From Streptomyces sp. f51 (GTDB taxonomy: Bacteria; Actinomycetota; Actinomycetes; Streptomycetales; Streptomycetaceae): DNA of 64,000 nt. Position 1 is the stretch's first letter. Each line of letters starts with the position of its first letter. A program made the translations under genes and the position numbers. Below the pieces are notes generated by a model. That model had not been told where the DNA came from and did no database searches. It saw only the letters and a program-made list of their open reading frames with translations. The stretch lies in the NCBI RefSeq assembly GCF_037940415.1, contig NZ_CP149798.1, positions 2,662,501 to 2,726,500 on the forward strand, read 5' to 3'. Shown piece by piece: positions 34,680 to 42,751 of this stretch.

Positions 34680-36032
34680 ATGCACACGCCCCACCCCCTC
34701 GACCCCCGGCCCATCACCGTCCTCGACCTGTTCAGCGGGTGTGGCGGCTTCACCCAGGGGTTCCACGAGTTCCGCCCTGAGGGGGCGAAGGACGGCGGGC
34801 CCGTGTTCCACAGTGTCGCGGCGGTCGAACACGACCTCGCCGCGGCTGCCACATACGCGGTGAACTTCGGACGTCATCGTCCGGACGAGAGCCTTCCTGA
34901 AGCCCTCGTGCATCTCGAAGACATCGAGGAGTGGGAGCCGCCGGAGGGCGCCCTGCATGCGGACGTGGTGGTCGGAGGTCCTCCGTGTCAGGGCTTTTCG
35001 GCCTTGAACCGGAACAAGAAGGGACCGGAACGCAACCGCCTGTGGGAAGAATACGTTCGCATCGTGGCGCGAATCCGCCCGAAGGTATTCGTGATCGAGA
35101 ATGTCGATCGCTTTCTCAGGTCGGACGAATTCCAGAACCTGCTCAGCGAGGTACAACAGGGCGGCCTGTTGAGCGAGTACAAACTGATCGATCCCCCGGG
35201 TCACGTACCGACCGACACCGAGGAACGCAAGCACAAGCGGTACCTCCTCAACGCCGCCGACTACGGAGCGCCCCAGGCCCGGCGGCGCGCCATCGTCATC
35301 GGTGTCCGTCGGGACATCGACGAAGAGCGCGCCATGGCCTATCCCGCAGCGACTCACCAACGACGCCCGAAAAGCACCTCCGGCACCTCGGCTCAGGCGC
35401 TCGACGGCTTCGAGGCGGGCGACTCCTACTGGCGCCCGGTCGACAGCGTGTTCGACGAGTCCGGGCGACTCACCCTGCAAGGGACCGAGCTCCCCGACGG
35501 CAAGGAACACATCGACGATGTGGCCGCGGTGGTCTCCGGAATCTTCACGACACACGATCTCCACTTCGGCAGAAACCCCGAACCGCTTTCGCGAGCCCGC
35601 TACCGAGCGATCCCCCGAGGCGGAAACCGCAAGGATCTTCGCGGAAAATGGTTCACCGTCGACGCGGACGGCGACATTCAGATCTTCGAAACCCGGAATC
35701 CCCCGGGCGTGAAGACACCTGTCGAACCTCTCTCCACCGACAGCTGGGACAAGCACAACACCGGCACAGGAGACGTCATGGGTCGAATGCGTGTGGGTGA
35801 GCCGTCGGTGACCATCCGAACCGAGTTCTTCAAGCCCGAGAAGGGTCGCTACCTGCACCCGACCGAGGATCGACCGATCACCCACTACGAGGCCGCCCGG
35901 ATACAGGGCTTTCCCCTCGACTTCCGCTGGTGCGGCTCGAAGATCGACATCGCCCGTCAGATCGGCAATGCCGTCCCCATTCCACTCGGTACGGCCATCG
36001 CTTCGGCCATCCACGCCTATCTGCGCGGCTGA
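34680..36032 (+). CDS. DNA (cytosine-5) methyltransferase, canonical
   Basis: Methylates cytosine C5 in a specific but unknown site. The 450-aa protein has every key motif: I VLDLFSGCGGFTQGF, IV VVGGPPCQGFSALNR with catalytic Cys103, VI VFVIENV, VIII QARRRAIVIG, X RQIGNAVP. A target-recognition region of over 100 residues lies between VIII and IX. It starts nine bases after the degenerate methyltransferase, with an AGGAT ribosome site. It presumably protects host DNA from the nuclease complex and explains the Vsr gene in the island. Codon choice is visibly less GC-extreme than in the flanking genes. Confidence 0.93.
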   Translation: MHTPHPLDPRPITVLDLFSGCGGFTQGFHEFRPEGAKDGGPVFHSVAAVEHDLAAAATYAVNFGRHRPDESLPEALVHLEDIEEWEPPEGALHADVVVGGPPCQGFSALNRNKKGPERNRLWEEYVRIVARIRPKVFVIENVDRFLRSDEFQNLLSEVQQGGLLSEYKLIDPPGHVPTDTEERKHKRYLLNAADYGAPQARRRAIVIGVRRDIDEERAMAYPAATHQRRPKSTSGTSAQALDGFEAGDSYWRPVDSVFDESGRLTLQGTELPDGKEHIDDVAAVVSGIFTTHDLHFGRNPEPLSRARYRAIPRGGNRKDLRGKWFTVDADGDIQIFETRNPPGVKTPVEPLSTDSWDKHNTGTGDVMGRMRVGEPSVTIRTEFFKPEKGRYLHPTEDRPITHYEAARIQGFPLDFRWCGSKIDIARQIGNAVPIPLGTAIASAIHAYLRG

Positions 36033-36156
36033 CGAATCCGGCTGTCGTCCGGCGCGTCCGACCGGGTGCCGCCGGCGGTCGGCCCCCGGTGCCGGGGCCA
36101 GGGGACGCCCCGCTGCGGCAGGGCGCTAGCCTCGGGGGACGAACTAGGAGGCAGTA

Positions 36157-36459
36157 ATGGCGAAGGTACCGGCCGCGGTGGTGGCCGCCGGGGGGCTTGT
36201 CGGTGGGTACGGTGTCGCCCGGTGGACGCGGAAGCGGCAGCTCGGCGGGGTCGTCCTCGCCGTCGCCGGCGTCGCCGCCGCCCGGCAGTGGAAGCAGGAG
36301 GCCGGCGGGACCGCCGCCGGAGTGCTGACCGCCGGGTACGTCGCCGCGTTCGCCGGGTCGCATCCCCTCGCCAAGAAGGTCGGCGCCTGGCCCGCCGTCT
36401 TCGGTGTCGCCGGCGCCATGGCCCTCGCCTCCTGGGCCGTCTCAGACCGTCGCGGCTGA
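36157..36459 (+). CDS. Small hydrophobic protein, unknown
   Basis: A 100-aa protein with three to four short hydrophobic stretches rich in Ala, Gly and Val (AAVVAAGGLVGGYGVARW, GGVVLAVAGVAA, VLTAGYVAAFAG, AVFGVAGAMALAS). It is a conserved type of actinobacterial membrane protein with no known role. The ATG has the strong site AGGAGG. It marks the return to ordinary chromosome after the island. Confidence 0.65.
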   Translation: MAKVPAAVVAAGGLVGGYGVARWTRKRQLGGVVLAVAGVAAARQWKQEAGGTAAGVLTAGYVAAFAGSHPLAKKVGAWPAVFGVAGAMALASWAVSDRRG

Positions 36460-36524
36460 GGCCCGGTACGGGGATCGCATCGGATCGGATGCGTCGGCGC
36501 CGCTGAGCCTCAAGAGGCCAACCC

Positions 36525-37490
36525 TCAGGAAGCCGGGTCCTCCGCCCCCCGGAACGCTCGCCTGTACGCGTACGGGCTCGTCCCCACCACCCGTTTGAAG
36601 CGGTCCCGGAATGCCGTCGGGGAGCCGAAGCCCGCCTGGGTGGCGATGCGTTCGACCGGGTACGTGGTCGTCTCCAGGAGGTACTGGGCGCGGCGCACGC
36701 GGGCCCGGTGCAGCCACTGGAGCGGGGTCGTGCCGGTCTGTTCGCGGAAGCGGCGGTTGAGGGTACGGATGCTCGTGCCCGCGCGGACCGCGATGTCCTC
36801 CAGCGTCAGCTCGCGCTCCGCGTTCTCCTCCAGCCACGCCAGCAGCGGCTCCATGGTCGTGCCCGCCGGGGCCGGAGGCTGGGTGTGGACGATGAACTGG
36901 GCCTGGCCTCCCTCCCGTTCGAGAGGCATCACCGACAGCCGGGCGGCATGCGCGGCGACCGCCGAGCCGTGGTCCTTGCGGATCATGTGCAGGCACATGT
37001 CCAGCGCCGCCGACGCCCCCGCCGAGGTCAGGAACTGGCCGTTGTCGACGTAGAGCACGTTCGGGTCGACCGTCACCGCCGGGTGCCTGGCCGCCAGTTC
37101 CCCGGCCGCGACCCAGTGCGTCGTCGCGCGCAGGCCGTCCAGCAGGCCCGTGGCGGCGAACACGAACGCTCCGACGCAGATCGAGGCGATCCGGGTGCCG
37201 TTCGCCGCCGCCGCGCGCAGCGCCTCCGCGACGCCCGGCGGGAGCGGCGCGGACGGGTCGGCCACGCCGGGCAGGATGATCGTGTCCGAGTCGGCCAGCG
37301 CCTCCAGGCCGTACGGGGCGCGCAGTGTGAACGCGCCCGCGCTGACCTCCGCGTCCGCCGTCACCGAGCACACCCGGGTCCGGTACGCCGGGCGGCCGTC
37401 CGGCAGCCGCGCCCAGTCGAAGGTGTCGATCGGGGCGGCGAGATCGAACGGGATGACCTGGTCGAGGGCCAGTACGGCCACGGTGTGCAT
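36525..37490 (-). CDS. GlxA family AraC-type regulator with DJ-1/PfpI domain
   Basis: A 321-aa regulator of the same architecture as AdpA. The N-terminal DJ-1/PfpI amidase-like domain (1-185) contains IASICVGAFVFAATGLLDG, where Cys sits at the nucleophile-elbow position. The AraC-type double helix-turn-helix follows (about 215-310: LTLEDIAVRAGTSIRTLNRR, PVERIATQAGFGSPTAFRDR). The divergent gene is a small membrane protein, and the shared region holds an AdpA-like site. The inducing signal is unknown. Confidence 0.9.
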   Translation of the reverse strand: MHTVAVLALDQVIPFDLAAPIDTFDWARLPDGRPAYRTRVCSVTADAEVSAGAFTLRAPYGLEALADSDTIILPGVADPSAPLPPGVAEALRAAAANGTRIASICVGAFVFAATGLLDGLRATTHWVAAGELAARHPAVTVDPNVLYVDNGQFLTSAGASAALDMCLHMIRKDHGSAVAAHAARLSVMPLEREGGQAQFIVHTQPPAPAGTTMEPLLAWLEENAERELTLEDIAVRAGTSIRTLNRRFREQTGTTPLQWLHRARVRRAQYLLETTTYPVERIATQAGFGSPTAFRDRFKRVVGTSPYAYRRAFRGAEDPAS

Positions 37491-37580
37491 GACCGGAGTC
37501 TAGGTGTACGACGGGATCTCGCCATGCGGGTGCACCTGCTGGGTTCCTCTTCTGTCCGCGTTGAGCAGATCTCCAGAGCC

Positions 37581-37590
37581 TGGCCAGAAT
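37581..37590 (+). promoter_or_regulatory. AdpA-consensus-like site upstream of the GlxA regulator
   Basis: TGGCCAGAAT fits TGGCSNGWWY, the AdpA consensus, at every position. A short palindrome TGGCA-GAAG-TGCCA follows at 37602-37615. AdpA itself or the neighbouring AdpA-like protein could bind here. Confidence 0.4.
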
Positions 37591-37652
37591 CCGTTGGGTC
37601 CTGGCAGAAGTGCCACTTCTCCATGATCCGCCCGACCCCCTACCGTCACTCC

Positions 37653-38117
37653 GTGACCAAGTTCCTCCTCGCCGTCCATGTCATCGCCGCGATCGTCGCC
37701 ATCGGGCCCGTCACCGTCGCCGCGAGCATGTTCCCGCCCGCCGCGCGCAAGGCTCTCGAAGCGCCGGACGACCCGGGCGCCCTCGCCACCGTCCGGCTGC
37801 TGCACCGCATCTGCCAGGTGTACGCCGTGGCGGGCGTCGCCGTCCCGGTGTTCGGGTTCGCCACGGCGAGCGACATGGGCGTGCTCGGCGACACGTGGCT
37901 GATCGTCTCGATCGCGCTGACCGCGCTCGCGGCGCTCGTCCTCGCCGCGCTCGTACTGCCCCGGCAGAGCGCGGTCCTGGAGGGAACGGCGGGCGCGACG
38001 GCCGTGGACCCCGCCACCACCGTGCGGCTCGCCATGTTCACCGGGATCTTCAACCTGCTGTGGGCGATCGTCACCGTTTTGATGATCATTCGGCCGGGGT
38101 CCACGACGGGCGCCTAG
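37653..38117 (+). CDS. Small integral membrane protein, DUF2269-like
   Basis: A 154-aa protein with four predicted membrane segments (about 1-20, 48-66, 73-93, 125-146), including FLLAVHVIAAIVAIGPVTVAAS. It resembles DUF2269-type membrane proteins of unknown role. The start is uncertain: GTG 37653 (MTKFLLAVHV) fits the membrane segment, while ATG 37623 adds ten residues without a clear ribosome site. It is divergent from the GlxA regulator and may be its target. Confidence 0.65.
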   Translation: MTKFLLAVHVIAAIVAIGPVTVAASMFPPAARKALEAPDDPGALATVRLLHRICQVYAVAGVAVPVFGFATASDMGVLGDTWLIVSIALTALAALVLAALVLPRQSAVLEGTAGATAVDPATTVRLAMFTGIFNLLWAIVTVLMIIRPGSTTGA

Positions 38118-38170
38118 CCGGTCGGACGGCACCCGTTCCGGACACGGCCACCGGGCCCTAGGATCCCGCC

Positions 38171-38686
38171 ATGGACGCAAACCAGCAGCAATCCCCGGCG
38201 GGCACCTATCTGGCCTTCGTGGAGCGGCAGTTGACCGCCGACGGGTGTGCCACGCGATGGGAGGACTGGGCCGGGGTGCCCGTACTCGTGGGACGGCGGG
38301 GCGAGTTCCGGATGCGGTGGATGGGGACGAAGCTGCACCTGTTCACGGTGGCCGCGGCCGTCCCGGAGATAACCGTCCCGGCCATCTCCGGGTTCACCGA
38401 CCAGGTGATGAAGTACGCCAAGGACACCAAGGGCGGTCTGCCCGTCGGCTTCCAGAACGGCATCGGCGCCTTCCCGTTGCTGGTCAGCGACCGCGTCGAC
38501 CCGGCGGCCGTGCAGTGGGCCGAGGCTCAGCAGCGGGTCAAGTTCGCCTGTATGACACGGCCCGTCGTGGTCGACAGTTCGCGTCAGTACGTGGGGATGT
38601 ACCGCGGCAAGCCGATGATCGGGCGCGTCTACGCCTCGTACTTCAACCAGAAGGGCGCGGCGTACTTCCACGGCCAGGGGCAGTGA
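38171..38686 (+). CDS. Conserved hypothetical protein, 171 aa
   Basis: I do not recognise a family. The protein is soluble and of mixed alpha/beta character, with no signal peptide or membrane segment. Distinctive stretches are RRGEFRMRWMGTKLHLFTVA, FTDQVMKYAKDTKGGLPVGF and KGAAYFHGQGQ. It follows the membrane protein gene on the same strand, 53 bases apart. Its role is unknown. Confidence 0.65.
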   Translation: MDANQQQSPAGTYLAFVERQLTADGCATRWEDWAGVPVLVGRRGEFRMRWMGTKLHLFTVAAAVPEITVPAISGFTDQVMKYAKDTKGGLPVGFQNGIGAFPLLVSDRVDPAAVQWAEAQQRVKFACMTRPVVVDSSRQYVGMYRGKPMIGRVYASYFNQKGAAYFHGQGQ

Positions 38687-38713
38687 CCGTGCCGCCCGGC
38701 CGCCCGAGGTGCC

Positions 38714-39187
38714 TCACCAGCGGCCCGCGAGGGACGGTTCCTCTTCCCCGGCGTCCATCGGATCCGTCCTGAACTGCCGTGCCACCGCGCTCGCGACCAG
38801 CACCGCGGCGGCCCCCAGCAGCGTGACGGCCGCCCAGGTCAGCGGCCAGGCGTCGGCGAAGCCGTCCGGGGGGCCTGGATGGGTGCGCAGGGACACGTAG
38901 AGCAGGGTCGCCGGAGGTGCGGCGACCAGGAGCAGGGGCCAGGCCAGCGCGTCCCTGAGGCCGAAGTGGACGGCCAGGAGCAGCAGGACGGCGGCGAGGG
39001 CGAGGACGCCCGTGCCCGTCACCGGGGTGGTCTCCACCGCGGAGCCGGGCGACGCGGGGCGGTTGCGCAGGTCCCAGGGGAGACAGGCGAGGTACGCCGC
39101 GCAGGACAGGGCGGCGCCGAGCACACGCGTCAGCCAGCGTTCCGGCCAGGGGCGCGTTCGCAGGGGGCGGAGCAGCTTCTCGGTCAT
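38714..39187 (-). CDS. Integral membrane protein, unknown
   Basis: A 157-aa protein with about four hydrophobic segments (LGAALSCAAYLACLPW, GVLALAAVLLLLAVHFG, LLLVAAPPATLLYVSL, WAAVTLLGAAAVLVASAVA). There is no recognisable motif. The ATG at 39187 precedes a basic N-terminus. It lies convergent to the 171-aa protein gene. Confidence 0.6.
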   Translation of the reverse strand: MTEKLLRPLRTRPWPERWLTRVLGAALSCAAYLACLPWDLRNRPASPGSAVETTPVTGTGVLALAAVLLLLAVHFGLRDALAWPLLLVAAPPATLLYVSLRTHPGPPDGFADAWPLTWAAVTLLGAAAVLVASAVARQFRTDPMDAGEEEPSLAGRW

Positions 39188-39303
39188 GCGTACGAGGGTT
39201 CCGCGCCCGGCGGGGCCGCGACAGAGTACGCGTACTCAGAACCGGCGCCCGCCTCTGGAACGGGATCGCTCGCGCCGCGGTCGTACAAGCCCCCCAACCG
39301 CCC

Positions 39304-39358
39304 GAGCCAAGCCGACTCGAGCCGAGTCGAGCCAAGCCAAGCCGAGTCGAGCCGAGCC
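39304..39358. repeat. Pentamer array, 11 units of GAGCC/AAGCC/GAGTC
   Basis: Five-base units GAGCC, AAGCC, GACTC and GAGTC follow without interruption. It lies between the MFS gene stop and the small membrane protein. The period matches the AGTCG array at 22766. Confidence 0.9.
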
Positions 39359-39426
39359 GGGCACCCGGCCCAGGTCGCCCGGCCCAGCCCACCCGGCTCG
39401 GGTCGTCCCGACGCGGACCGCCCCGC

Positions 39427-40941
39427 TCAGCCCGCCCGTGCCGCGGAGGCCGACGCCGAGGTGCCGGCCGGCGCGGAGGCCGTCGACAGCGGGGCGGCGA
39501 TGTCCTCCAGGGAGCGGCCCTCGGCCTTGACCGCGAGGAACACGGCGACCAGGCCCGCGGCGCACATCAGGGAGGCGCCGATCTGGAACGCGAGCACCGT
39601 GTCGGCGACGACGCCGGACTTCGTGAGGTCGGCGAAGACCAGCGGGCCGCTGATACCGCCGGCCGCGGTGCCGATGGCGTAGAAGAAGGCGATGGCCATG
39701 GCCCTGGTCTCCATGGGGAAGACCTCGGAGACGGTCAGATACGCGCTGGAGGCGCCCGCCGACGCGAAGAACAGCACCACGCACCAGCAGGCCGTCATCG
39801 TCACCGCGTTCAGGGAACCCTGGTCGAAGAGCCAGGCGGTGACGAAGAGCAGCAGACCCGAGAGCAGATAGGTCGAGGAGATCATCACGCGGCGGCCGAC
39901 GGTGTCGAAGAGCTTGCCGAGCAGCAGCGGGCCGAGGAAGTTGCCGGCCGCGATCACGGCGAAGTAGTAGCCGGTGCCGCCGGTGGGCACGTCGAAGAAC
40001 GTGGTCAGGATGGAGCCGAAGCCGAAGGTGATGGCGTTGTAGAGGAACGCCTGGCCGACGAAGAGGGCGAGGCCCAGCGCGGCCCGCTTCGGGTACGTGC
40101 CGAAGACCGACCTCGCGATGGCGCCGAACCCGATGCCCTTGCGCTGCTCGATGGTGATGTCGCCCTCCGCCGCCGGCAGCGGTTCGCCCCGTTCCTCCTC
40201 GATCTCCTCCTCGACGGAGGCGACCAGTTCCTCCGCCTGATCGCCGCGGCCGTGGATGAACTGCCAGCGCGGGCTCTCCGGAACGTGCCGCCTGACCAGC
40301 AGGATCACCAGGCCGAGGACCACTCCGAGGCCGAACGTCAGCCGCCAGCCGAGGTCCTTGGGGAAGATGTCCGTGTTCAGCATGACGATCGACAGCAGCG
40401 AACCGCCGATCGCGCCGAGCCAGTAGGTGCCGTTGATGATCAGGTCGACCCGGCCGCGGAACCGGGCGGGGATGAGCTCGTCGATCGCCGAGTTGATGGC
40501 CGCGTACTCGCCGCCGATGCCGAAGCCGGTGAGGAAGCGGAAGGTGAAGAACCACCAGGCGTCGAAGGACACGGCGGTCAGGGCCGTCGCCGCGAGATAC
40601 ACGGCGAGCGTGATCATGAAGAGTTTCTTGCGGCCGTGACGGTCGGTCAGCCACCCGAAGAACAGGGCGCCGGCGCAGGCGCCCGCCACATAGAGCGCCG
40701 CCGCGACACCGGTGACCTGCGCCGAGGAGATGGACAGACCGCTGCCCGGCTCGGAGAGGCGGCCCGCGATGTTGCCGACGGTCGTGACCTCCAGGCCGTC
40801 CAGGATCCAGACGGTTCCCAGGCCGATCACGATCATCCAGTGCCAGCGGGACCAGGGCAGGCGATCGAGCCGGGACGGCACGTCCGTGGTGACCGTGCCG
40901 GTGGCGGCGGGGCCGGGGGCCGGTGAGGCGGGGACTGGCAT
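39427..40941 (-). CDS. MFS transporter, sugar/organic-acid symporter type
   Basis: A 12-segment permease of 504 aa. The loop motif GWLTDRHGRKKLF and FRFLTGFGIGGEYAAINSAI resemble the metabolite:proton symporter and sugar-porter branches. A central cytoplasmic loop (about 230-275) is acidic (VEEEIEEERGEP), and the C-terminus is Ala/Ser-rich. ATG 40941 has a GAGAGGGAA ribosome site. The substrate is unknown; aromatic acids, niacin-like acids or sugars are all possible. Confidence 0.85.
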   Translation of the reverse strand: MPVPASPAPGPAATGTVTTDVPSRLDRLPWSRWHWMIVIGLGTVWILDGLEVTTVGNIAGRLSEPGSGLSISSAQVTGVAAALYVAGACAGALFFGWLTDRHGRKKLFMITLAVYLAATALTAVSFDAWWFFTFRFLTGFGIGGEYAAINSAIDELIPARFRGRVDLIINGTYWLGAIGGSLLSIVMLNTDIFPKDLGWRLTFGLGVVLGLVILLVRRHVPESPRWQFIHGRGDQAEELVASVEEEIEEERGEPLPAAEGDITIEQRKGIGFGAIARSVFGTYPKRAALGLALFVGQAFLYNAITFGFGSILTTFFDVPTGGTGYYFAVIAAGNFLGPLLLGKLFDTVGRRVMISSTYLLSGLLLFVTAWLFDQGSLNAVTMTACWCVVLFFASAGASSAYLTVSEVFPMETRAMAIAFFYAIGTAAGGISGPLVFADLTKSGVVADTVLAFQIGASLMCAAGLVAVFLAVKAEGRSLEDIAAPLSTASAPAGTSASASAARAG

Positions 40942-40994
40942 GAGGTTCCCTCTCCGTCGGGTGAACCCCGGCCGGGTTCCCGCCCCCCGGCCGG

Positions 40995-41062
40995 TTAGGC
41001 CTGGCCCGCGGAGGGGCGTGCCGAGCCCCCCGTCTCCAACAGGATCCGCCCGGCAGGCCTAA
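40995..41062. other. Separated 9-bp inverted repeat
   Basis: TTAGGCCTG at 40995-41003 and CAGGCCTAA at 41054-41062 flank a 50-base centre between the DUF445 stop and the MFS start. It may be a transcription stop for the DUF445 gene. Confidence 0.35.
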
Positions 41063-42528
41063 GCCCCCAACGCCCGTGACACCACGTAGATCAGCAGTCC
41101 GGCCAGGGAGCCGACCACCGTGCCGTTGATCCGGATGAACTGGAGGTCGCGGCCGATGTGCGCCTCGATCTTGCGGGTCGTGTGCTCGGCGTCCCAGCCC
41201 GCGACCGTGTCCGTGATGAGCGAGGTGATCTCCTTGCGGTACGTCGTCACCACGTACACGGCGGCGCCCTCCACCCAGCTGTCCACCTTGGCCTGGAGCC
41301 TTGGATCGGTGGCCATCCGGGCACCGAGGGACAGCAGCGAGGCCCGTACGCGCAGCCGCAGTTCACTGCGCTCGTCCTCGGCGGCGGACACGATCATCGA
41401 CCGTACGGCCGTCCAGGCGGAGGCGATGAGGTCCTGGACCTCGCCGCGGCCCAGCACCTCGCCCTTGAGGCGCTCCACGCGCGCGCGGGTCTCGGTGTCG
41501 GACTGGAGGTCGGAGGCGAAGTCGGTGAGGAACCGGTCGAGGGCGCCGCGGGCCGGATGGGACGGGGAGTCGCGCATCTCGGTGACGAAGCGGAGCAGTT
41601 CCTTGTAGACCCGCTCGCCGACCTTCCTGTCGACGAAGCGCGGGGTCCAGCCGGGCGCGCCGCCCTGGACGGCGTCCATCACCTGGCCGTCGTGGAACAC
41701 CAGCCAGTCGTGCGCGCGGGCGACCACCAGGTCGACGAACCGTCTGTGTCCGCCGTCCGAGACGATCTTCTCCAGCATCTTGCCCATGCCGGGCGCGATC
41801 TCCTGGGCGTCCGCGCGGCGGGTGATCGCCTCCCCCACCACGGCCTGGACGTCGGAGTCGCGCAGCACGGTCAGCGCGCCCCGCAGAGCGGCGGCCAGTT
41901 CGGCCGTGACCCGGTCCGCGTGCTCGGGGTCGGCCAGCCAGGATCCGAGTCTGCTGCCGATGCCCACCACGCGCAGCCGCTGGCGGACGACCTCCTCGGA
42001 GAGGAAGTTCTCGCCGACGAACTCGCCCAGCGAGACGCCCAGCTGGTCCTTCTTGGTGGGGATGATCGCGGTGTGCGGGATGGGCAGGCCGAGCGGGTGC
42101 CGGAAGAGGGCCGTGACCGCGAACCAGTCGGCCAGCGCGCCGACCATGCCCGCCTCCGCGGCCGCGGCGACATAGCCGGCCCAGGTGCCCGCGCCCTCGT
42201 TCGAGGCCCACTTGGCCAGGACGTACACGAGGGCGACGAAGAGCAGCAGGCCGGTGGCGGTCGCCTTCATCCGGCGCACGCCTCGGCGCTTCTCCTCGTC
42301 GGCGGGGCTGAAGGTGTTCATCGTCCGGCCCGGCGGCGCGGCGGAGGCCGCCGAGGCGCCCGCCGAAGCGCCTGCGGGACTCGCCGCGTCCGCGGTCTCC
42401 CCGGCGCTCCCCAGGGTCCGCGCGTCCGCGGTCTCCCCTGTGCTCCCCAGGGCCCCCGTGTTCGCCGGGCCGTCCGGGCGGGCATGCTGTTCGTCGCCGT
42501 CCGGTTCACCCGCATTCGTGCGTTCCAT
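41059..42528 (-). CDS. DUF445 family membrane protein
   Basis: A 489-aa protein. The first 80 residues are low-complexity, with an imperfect internal repeat (LGSTGETADAR, LGSAGETADAA). A membrane segment follows (about 88-106), then the DUF445 body with GALADWFAVTALFRHPLGLP, and a final membrane segment (VGSLAGLLIYVVS). The family is widespread in bacteria, with unknown function. ATG 42528 has GGTGGAG upstream. Confidence 0.85.
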   Translation of the reverse strand: MERTNAGEPDGDEQHARPDGPANTGALGSTGETADARTLGSAGETADAASPAGASAGASAASAAPPGRTMNTFSPADEEKRRGVRRMKATATGLLLFVALVYVLAKWASNEGAGTWAGYVAAAAEAGMVGALADWFAVTALFRHPLGLPIPHTAIIPTKKDQLGVSLGEFVGENFLSEEVVRQRLRVVGIGSRLGSWLADPEHADRVTAELAAALRGALTVLRDSDVQAVVGEAITRRADAQEIAPGMGKMLEKIVSDGGHRRFVDLVVARAHDWLVFHDGQVMDAVQGGAPGWTPRFVDRKVGERVYKELLRFVTEMRDSPSHPARGALDRFLTDFASDLQSDTETRARVERLKGEVLGRGEVQDLIASAWTAVRSMIVSAAEDERSELRLRVRASLLSLGARMATDPRLQAKVDSWVEGAAVYVVTTYRKEITSLITDTVAGWDAEHTTRKIEAHIGRDLQFIRINGTVVGSLAGLLIYVVSRALGA

Positions 42529-42751
42529 TCACTCCACCCGTTCGCCGACCACGTCACGCCCCGTGCACATTGTCCCTTTCTCCTCTCTTCCTGACCGACT
42601 CCTGGAACGGCACAGGAGTTCCCGGCGTCTGTTCGGATGAGGAATCGACCGGGGGGCCAGGGGGCGGGTCGGGGTCCTCCCGCCCCATGACGCATCATGG
42701 AGTGATCACTTCGGAGCCTCGGGCTCCCTCGTCCGAGGAGAAACGCACCGC

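Noticed and set aside
25684..36032. Assignment of the island to DISARM
   Set aside because: It lacks the DrmA helicase, the DUF1998 protein DrmB and the phospholipase-D protein DrmC. The ATPases present are Z1 and GHKL types.
25569..36156. Integrative element carrying the island
   Set aside because: No integrase, transposase, inverted repeats or flanking direct repeats are visible at the borders.
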